NCBI RefSeq assembly: GCF_049965695.1 | Contig: NZ_JBMFWB010000003.1 | Coordinates: 1-64,000, forward strand | From: Athalassotoga sp049965695 | Lineage (GTDB): Bacteria > Thermotogota > Thermotogae > Mesoaciditogales > Mesoaciditogaceae | Direction of reading: 5' to 3' | Length of the DNA: 64,000 bases | In this document: piece after piece, positions 59,363-64,000 of the stretch | Layout of the letters: each line of letters opens with the position of its first letter | Numbering within the stretch: the first letter of the stretch is position 1 | Made by a program: the position numbers and the translations under genes | Notes under the pieces: generated by a model | The model's input: only the letters and a program-made list of their open reading frames with translations | What the model was told of the DNA's origin: nothing | The model's database searches: none

Positions 59363-60232
59363 TTGTCGAGAAAAATTTTCCCTTACCTTTTGCTTATACC
59401 GACATTTTTAATAGTCGTTATCTTCATATATTACCCCGCCTTTCAAACATTCAAACTTAGTTTTTACAAAATGTCCCCGTTTGGAAACAGGTTGTTTTTT
59501 ACAGGATTTGGGAATTTTTGGTCTCTGTTTACTTCGGGGCAATACATTCAATCGGCATACACAACTTTGATCTTTGTTGTGGTCACGGTGGTCGCAGGCC
59601 TTACCATTTCTCTTTTCCTTGCACTCCTTTTGAATCAAAAGGTGCCAGGCATAGGCATATTCAGGACTTTGATCTTTGCCCCTTACGCTGTTTCGCCGGC
59701 CGTTGCAGGCACTTTGTGGGCTTTTCTGTTGAGTCCTGTTGCAGGATACATAAGTTATTTGTTTTTGGTACTTTTCAAAGCACAGCCCCAATGGCTTACC
59801 ACCTATCCTCTTGCCCTCATAGCGATAATGATAGCGACGATATGGAAAAACCTTGGATTCAACATAATATTCTTTCTCGCGGGTCTTCAATCAATTCCGC
59901 AAAGTTACTACGAGGCGGCCACAATAGACGGGGCAAACGCATCAAGCAGGTTGATCAAGATAACCATTCCATTGCTTTCTCCGATAACCTTTTACCTGAT
60001 CGTCATGAATGTAACTTTTACAGCCTTTTCGGCTTTTGCGACGATAGATGTCATGACCCAGGGAGGACCGGCCAACACTACATCTACTTTGATATACAAA
60101 CTTTACCAGGATGGTTTTGTAAATTTCAACACAGGTTTCGCTTCGGCCGAATCTGTCATTTTAATACTTATAATGGCTGTGTTCACATACCTTTACTTCA
60201 AATTTGGCCAGAAGGCGGTGTTTTACCAATGA
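59363..60232 (+). CDS. ABC transporter permease (UgpA/MalF type)
   Basis: The 289-residue protein has six membrane helices and the EAA loop YEAATIDGANASSRLIKITIP, which contacts the ATPase. The start is TTG 59363, eight bases after GAGG; GTG 59354 lies within the site. The permease gene follows the element fragment and its stop overlaps the next start. Confidence 0.93.
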   Translation: MSRKIFPYLLLIPTFLIVVIFIYYPAFQTFKLSFYKMSPFGNRLFFTGFGNFWSLFTSGQYIQSAYTTLIFVVVTVVAGLTISLFLALLLNQKVPGIGIFRTLIFAPYAVSPAVAGTLWAFLLSPVAGYISYLFLVLFKAQPQWLTTYPLALIAIMIATIWKNLGFNIIFFLAGLQSIPQSYYEAATIDGANASSRLIKITIPLLSPITFYLIVMNVTFTAFSAFATIDVMTQGGPANTTSTLIYKLYQDGFVNFNTGFASAESVILILIMAVFTYLYFKFGQKAVFYQ

Positions 60233-61068
60233 AAAAAAGTCAAAAGAAAATTCTTAGAACCATTTTAATAGAAATAGGGTTGATAGTGGTTTCAATCATC
60301 ATCCTGCTTCCAATATTTCTGGCTCTAACAATGAGTCTTAAAAAACCTGCCGAGGTTTTCGTATATCCACCTAAAATCTTTCCAAATTCATTTTACATTC
60401 AAAATTACGTAAGTGCTTTTAACTCCATAAATTTAGGAAGGTTAATGCTGAACAGTTTGATAATGGGCATAATCATAACGTTGGGAAAGACTGTCTTTGG
60501 GATATTTTCAGGTTATGCTTTTTCAAACTTCAAATTCAAAGGTTCATCTTTGCTTTTTGCCGCTTTGTTTGTAACGCTTTTCATGCCGGCAGAGATGATA
60601 ATGATAGTTCCGTTATTTCAGATAATGCAGAGTTTCCATTGGGTTAACACTTATTGGGCTTTGACAATACCGTTTTTGGCAAGTGCAACAACAACTTTTT
60701 TGATGAGACAACATTTTATGACCGTTCCGAAAGAACTTGAAGACGCGGCCAAAATAGATGGGGCAGGACCGATGAGATTTTTGTTTGAAATACTGGTTCC
60801 ACTTTCCAAATCTACAATAGGCGGAATTGCCATGATAAATTTCGTTTACGCATGGAATCTTTATCTTTGGCCACTGGTAGTTACAAATTCGAACAACATG
60901 GCAACGGCACAGATAGGTTTAAAAATGCTCACAAATGTCGAATCTACAAGCAACTGGGGCGTTATAATGGCAGGCACGCTTATGGTATTGGCACCTACTT
61001 TGATTCTTTTCTTTGCGGTTCAAAAGTTATTTGTAAGGGGCATAATAACAACGGGACTAAAAGAGTAA
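60229..61068 (+). CDS. ABC transporter permease (UgpE/MalG type)
   Basis: The 279-residue protein has six membrane helices and the EAA loop LEDAAKIDGAGPMRFLFEILVP. ATG 60229 overlaps the UgpA-like stop by four bases. A much longer open frame back to 59518 is a shadow of the upstream permease. No ATPase gene follows, so a shared MsmX/UgpC-type ATPase elsewhere is needed. Confidence 0.93.
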   Translation: MKKSQKKILRTILIEIGLIVVSIIILLPIFLALTMSLKKPAEVFVYPPKIFPNSFYIQNYVSAFNSINLGRLMLNSLIMGIIITLGKTVFGIFSGYAFSNFKFKGSSLLFAALFVTLFMPAEMIMIVPLFQIMQSFHWVNTYWALTIPFLASATTTFLMRQHFMTVPKELEDAAKIDGAGPMRFLFEILVPLSKSTIGGIAMINFVYAWNLYLWPLVVTNSNNMATAQIGLKMLTNVESTSNWGVIMAGTLMVLAPTLILFFAVQKLFVRGIITTGLKE

Positions 61069-61119
61069 CGGGCAAAGAGGTTATGAGTGAAGATTAAACA
61101 GCGATGAGGACCGATATTT

Positions 61120-61884
61120 TCATGCGTTACGTGTGATTTTGAAAAAGCGTAAAGCGTTTTCAGAAGTTATTTTTTCCACCTTTTCGAAAGGTACATCAAA
61201 GATCAAAGACAAAGTTTCAACCGCAAATCTCACGTATTTAGGTTCGTTCCTTTTTCCTCTGACAGGTTGGGGAGATAAATACGGGCAATCTGTTTCCGTC
61301 AATATCCTTTCTATTGGTGAAAAAGACAGGATTTTTCTGAGATTTTCGTGCTTTTTGTAAGTTGCCATACCGCCAACACCTATGTAAAAGCCAAGATCAA
61401 GAAATCTTTTCAAATCCTCATTTTCTCCGTTGAAACTGTGAACAACCGCCGTAAGATCGAAATGTCTCACGATCTCGTAAGCATCGAAATACGCATCTCT
61501 TACATGAAGAATGACGGGTAAATTTTTCTTTTTCGCAATTTCAAGTTGCAATTCGAAATATTTTCTTTGCAAATCTCTTGGAGAAAGGTCTCTGTAATAA
61601 TCAAGCCCTATTTCACCAACCGCCATGACCTTTTTTCGATTTAAAAGTGCTTCTACTTTTTCTTGCCATCCATTTTCAAGATTTACAACATCGTGGGGAT
61701 GTATACCCACAGAGGCGTAGATTTTATCATGCGTCTCGGCAAATTCGACCGCTTTTTGACTCGAGTCAAGATCAAATCCAATTTCTACGGCGAGTTCCAA
61801 ACCATCTTTTTCGAAATTTTCAACGATCTGCTCCCTGTCTTGATCGAAATCATCCATCGTAAGGTGCGAATGTGTATCTATCAT
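61120..61884 (-). CDS. tatD: TatD-family metal-dependent DNase
   Basis: The 254-residue protein has IDTHSHLTMDDF, SVGIHPHDV, AVGEIGLDYYRD, HVRDAYFDAYEIV, VVHSFNG and TETDCPYLSPQP, the TIM-barrel metal ligands of TatD/YcfH/YjjV. It probably acts in DNA quality control or repair; family substrates are still unclear. The last residues TRNA and the stop are encoded by the ACGCGT-like word CGTAACGCATGA, as in the GAF reductase gene. The start overlaps murC by four bases. Confidence 0.94.
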   Translation of the reverse strand: MIDTHSHLTMDDFDQDREQIVENFEKDGLELAVEIGFDLDSSQKAVEFAETHDKIYASVGIHPHDVVNLENGWQEKVEALLNRKKVMAVGEIGLDYYRDLSPRDLQRKYFELQLEIAKKKNLPVILHVRDAYFDAYEIVRHFDLTAVVHSFNGENEDLKRFLDLGFYIGVGGMATYKKHENLRKILSFSPIERILTETDCPYLSPQPVRGKRNEPKYVRFAVETLSLIFDVPFEKVEKITSENALRFFKITRNA

Positions 61885-63155
61885 TCAACTTCACCTGCGA
61901 ATTCATGTGCTTTGTAAGTTATATTCCCTGCTCCCATGAAAATGTAAAGATCTGCTCGTGTTTTTTTTAAAGTCTCGACAATTTCATCAAGTTTAACAAA
62001 TTTAGCAGATTTACCTTTAGATTTTATGTCACCGGCAAGCACTTCAGAGCCGATATTGTTTTCATCTTCAAAGGCACCGAAAATTTCCGTTACATATATT
62101 TCGTCGGCAAAGGATAGAACATCCGCAAAATATTTTTCGAATTTTGAAAATCTTGTATACCTGTGAGGTTCAAAAATCGCGATTATCTTTTTAAAATAAG
62201 GCTTTACAGACATAAGGGCAGATTTCACCTCATCCGGAGTGTGCGCGTAATCATCGATAACTGTCGATTCTCCGTCATGCAAAACCTCAAGCCTTCTTTT
62301 TAAGCCCGGATAATCAGACAGTGCCTCTGCGCATTTTTGAAATGGAAGGCCAGCCAAAATGCCACCCGCAATTGCCGTTGTGGCATTTGCGATTTGATGA
62401 ACTCCGGCAATGTTGAGTGTGGCTGTTACTTCAGCATTGCCGTATTTTACCTTGAAAACTTGTTTTTTAAATTCCGATTCGATGGGCCAGTATTCGATAT
62501 CCCCACCTTTTCCCACCTTGATGGAGGCATCAAAATCAAAATCGAAAGGTACTGCAGTGTACTTCGCTTTCTTTAAAAAATTCACCACTTTTTCGAATTG
62601 CAACTTCGAATCATTTTGATATCTGTCAAGATGATCGTATCTCAAGTTAGTTAAAAGTCCAATTTCAGATTTCACATCTTCCATCTTTGGATCGGATTCA
62701 TCGACTTCAAAGATAATGCCGCCTTTACCAGATTTAAAGGTACCAAATGTTGAATTAACAGGTATCGCACCACATATCATCATCGGATCCAAACCGTTTT
62801 TAGTCGCTAACCATTGAGACATGAAAGTTGTAGAACTTTTCCCGTCTGTGCCGGTAATGCCTATCAACGGATTTATTTTTGAGGTAACAAAATCCATACG
62901 TTCGACAACTTCAAAACCGGATTTTTTGAAATCGTCAACAGTTGCTTTCGGAACGGCAGAAGAAACAACGACGATATCAGGATGATCGATGATCTCATTT
63001 TTGCCTGTCGTGACTTCTATTCCAAGATCTCGGATGATTTTTATCATCGGTCCGTCGGACAGATCGCATCCTGTAACTTCATAACCGACGTGTTTTGACC
63101 AAAGGGCAAGCGCACTTAAGCCCATACCACCTATACCGACAAAATGTATTTTCAA
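61881..63155 (-). CDS. murC: UDP-N-acetylmuramate-L-alanine ligase
   Basis: MurC adds L-Ala to UDP-MurNAc in peptidoglycan synthesis. The 424-residue protein has HFVGIGGMGLSALALWSKH, the ATP loop TGTDGKSSTTFM (instead of the common GTHGKTT), EVDESD, HQIANATTAIAGG, and VIDDYAHTPDEV with FEPHRYTRF. A D in place of H in the loop is also seen in Thermotoga MurC as I recall it. The start is TTG 63155, seven bases after GGAGG. Confidence 0.94.
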   Translation of the reverse strand: MKIHFVGIGGMGLSALALWSKHVGYEVTGCDLSDGPMIKIIRDLGIEVTTGKNEIIDHPDIVVVSSAVPKATVDDFKKSGFEVVERMDFVTSKINPLIGITGTDGKSSTTFMSQWLATKNGLDPMMICGAIPVNSTFGTFKSGKGGIIFEVDESDPKMEDVKSEIGLLTNLRYDHLDRYQNDSKLQFEKVVNFLKKAKYTAVPFDFDFDASIKVGKGGDIEYWPIESEFKKQVFKVKYGNAEVTATLNIAGVHQIANATTAIAGGILAGLPFQKCAEALSDYPGLKRRLEVLHDGESTVIDDYAHTPDEVKSALMSVKPYFKKIIAIFEPHRYTRFSKFEKYFADVLSFADEIYVTEIFGAFEDENNIGSEVLAGDIKSKGKSAKFVKLDEIVETLKKTRADLYIFMGAGNITYKAHEFAGEVE

Positions 63156-63312
63156 GTTAATGCCTCCACAAATTCTTCATTGATAATGAATCAATCATAG
63201 ATATTCAATTTTTAAAATTTACTTGGTGTATTTATGTTATCATCTTTTACCAAATTTTAAAAGTGTTTAAATATTAATTTCAAAAAAAAGAAACCTTTAA
63301 ATCGTTATTCAA

Positions 63313-63321
63313 TGCTATACT
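63313..63321 (+). promoter_or_regulatory. Extended -10 promoter of the flavodiiron gene
   Basis: TGCTATACT (TG at 63313-63314, TATACT 63316-63321) is an extended -10 with a poor -35 region (about 63293-63298). It lies about 50 bases before the gene. The rest of 63156-63373 is A/T-rich without other signals. Confidence 0.5.
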
Positions 63322-63373
63322 TAAACAGAGATAAGAAAGTTTGATGAATATAACTTTATGGAGGCGAATGGTT

Positions 63374-64000
63374 ATGGCAGTTCAAAAAATCAAAGAAGAC
63401 GTTTTTTCTTTAAGGGCTAACGACTGGGACAGAACACTTTTCGATGAACTCATTCCTCTGCCCGACGGCACAAGTTACAACGCTTACGTTGTTAAGGGGA
63501 AGAACAAGATCGTACTCATCGACACCGTGGATCCCAGAAAAACAAAAGAACTCATCGAAGATTTGAAAAGTTTGGATTTGCACCGGATCGATTACATCGT
63601 ATCCCAGCATTCCGAGCAGGATCATTCCGGATCCATTCCTGAAATTTTGAAGATGTATCCCATGACCGAAGTTGTCACAAACAAAAAAGGAAAGGAATTC
63701 TTGACCGAACTTGTGAAGGTACCAGAAGACAAATTTTTGGTCATCGAAGACATGGGTACAATGGACATTGGCGGGAAAACTTTAAAGTTCATCTTCACAC
63801 CGTGGGTTCACTGGCCCGAGACTTTTTCGACTTACCTTGAGGAGGATAAAATACTTTTCACATGCGATTTTTTTGGATCTCACATAGCCACAAACGATCT
63901 TTTCGCAACGAATGAAGGTAAAGTAATGGAGGCGGCCAAAAGGTATTATTCGGAGATAATGGTGCCGTTCAGAACCTCCATAAGATCAAATCTTCAAAAG
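63374..64000 (+). CDS. Flavodiiron protein (oxygen/NO reductase), partial
   Basis: The gene is cut by the window end after 209 codons. The metallo-beta-lactamase-like diiron domain shows the ligands HSEQDHSG (His, Glu, Asp, His) and WVHWPETFSTY with a further His, plus CDFFGSH (Asp). The FMN domain would follow outside. FprA-type enzymes reduce O2 to water or NO to N2O, protecting anaerobes. ATG 63374 is 9 bases after GGAGG; the ATG at 63368 is too close to it. Confidence 0.93.
   Translation, partial: MAVQKIKEDVFSLRANDWDRTLFDELIPLPDGTSYNAYVVKGKNKIVLIDTVDPRKTKELIEDLKSLDLHRIDYIVSQHSEQDHSGSIPEILKMYPMTEVVTNKKGKEFLTELVKVPEDKFLVIEDMGTMDIGGKTLKFIFTPWVHWPETFSTYLEEDKILFTCDFFGSHIATNDLFATNEGKVMEAAKRYYSEIMVPFRTSIRSNLQK

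Noticed and set aside
59518..60228. Upstream extension of the second permease frame
   Set aside because: It is the out-of-frame shadow of the first permease. The true ATG overlaps that gene's stop.
63316..63325. Another element end (TATACTTAAAC)
   Set aside because: Only this word matches. No inward arm or core follows, and it is better read as an extended -10 box.

Overview
The window reads as a contiguous chromosomal segment of a thermophilic fermentative bacterium, most likely a member of the Thermotogota and perhaps one of its deeper lineages. This is inference from gene content: an NfnAB ferredoxin:NADP transhydrogenase beside an Mrp/Mbx-type ion-pumping ferredoxin complex, the cmk-ispH-rpsA-der-plsY block, the PSP1-tgt pair, frequent TTG/GTG starts behind strong Shine-Dalgarno sites, and a flavodiiron protein. 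No 16S gene is present, so the assignment is not proven.

Layout. 1-1.4 kb: a frameshifted type IV pilin-like gene and a RelE/ParE-type toxin-antitoxin pair. 1.6-12.2 kb (minus): nfo, a GH31 glucosidase, a membrane-anchored unknown, then plsY, der, rpsA, ispH, cmk and aspS. 12.2-13.9 kb: a 150-bp inverted-repeat element, tRNA-Gly(CCC), a nitroreductase and a BrnT/BrnA-like toxin-antitoxin pair bracketed by 21-bp direct repeats. 14-28 kb (plus): def, fmt, a secreted beta-rich protein, an RlmD/TrmA-type methyltransferase, a PrxQ peroxiredoxin, a GAF-type methionine sulfoxide reductase, mtnA, a delta-prime-like clamp-loader protein, PSP1, tgt, an Mrp ATPase, proS, ftsY and an NYN/PIN-type RNase.

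28-43 kb (minus) is one energy-conservation operon of about 15 kb. Transcribed order: cation/H+ antiporter, ferritin-like protein, MnhE, F, G, MbhD-like, MnhB, C, D, a NuoL-type pump, NuoH, B, C, D, a ferredoxin-GltD fusion, then (after an inserted repeat element) NfnA and NfnB. Together they would couple ferredoxin and pyridine-nucleotide redox to Na+/H+ gradients. 43.5-46 kb (plus): a ZnuABC metal transporter behind a perfect 23-bp palindromic operator, then tRNA-Gln. 46-57 kb (minus): a MutS-like ATPase, an M32 carboxypeptidase, and a purine-salvage or degradation-like run (SsnA-type amidohydrolase, unusual PLP enzyme, molybdenum hydroxylase large subunit, adenine deaminase, hotdog protein, DegV). 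57-61 kb (plus): mscL and a sugar or glycerol-phosphate ABC importer without its ATPase. 61-64 kb: tatD and murC (minus), and the start of a flavodiiron protein (plus).

The most unusual content lies between the genes. A small element with TATACT-type terminal inverted repeats occurs three times (12257-12406, 30458-30608, about 59256-59345). Its core folds into stacked stems with compensatory changes, and each well-preserved end carries an outward TTCGGA-like / 17 bp / TATAAT-like pair. Core-only variants sit inside a second repeat family built from ACGCGT and CACGTG words, which fills several intergenic gaps and supplies the stop codons of nfo, the GAF reductase and tatD.
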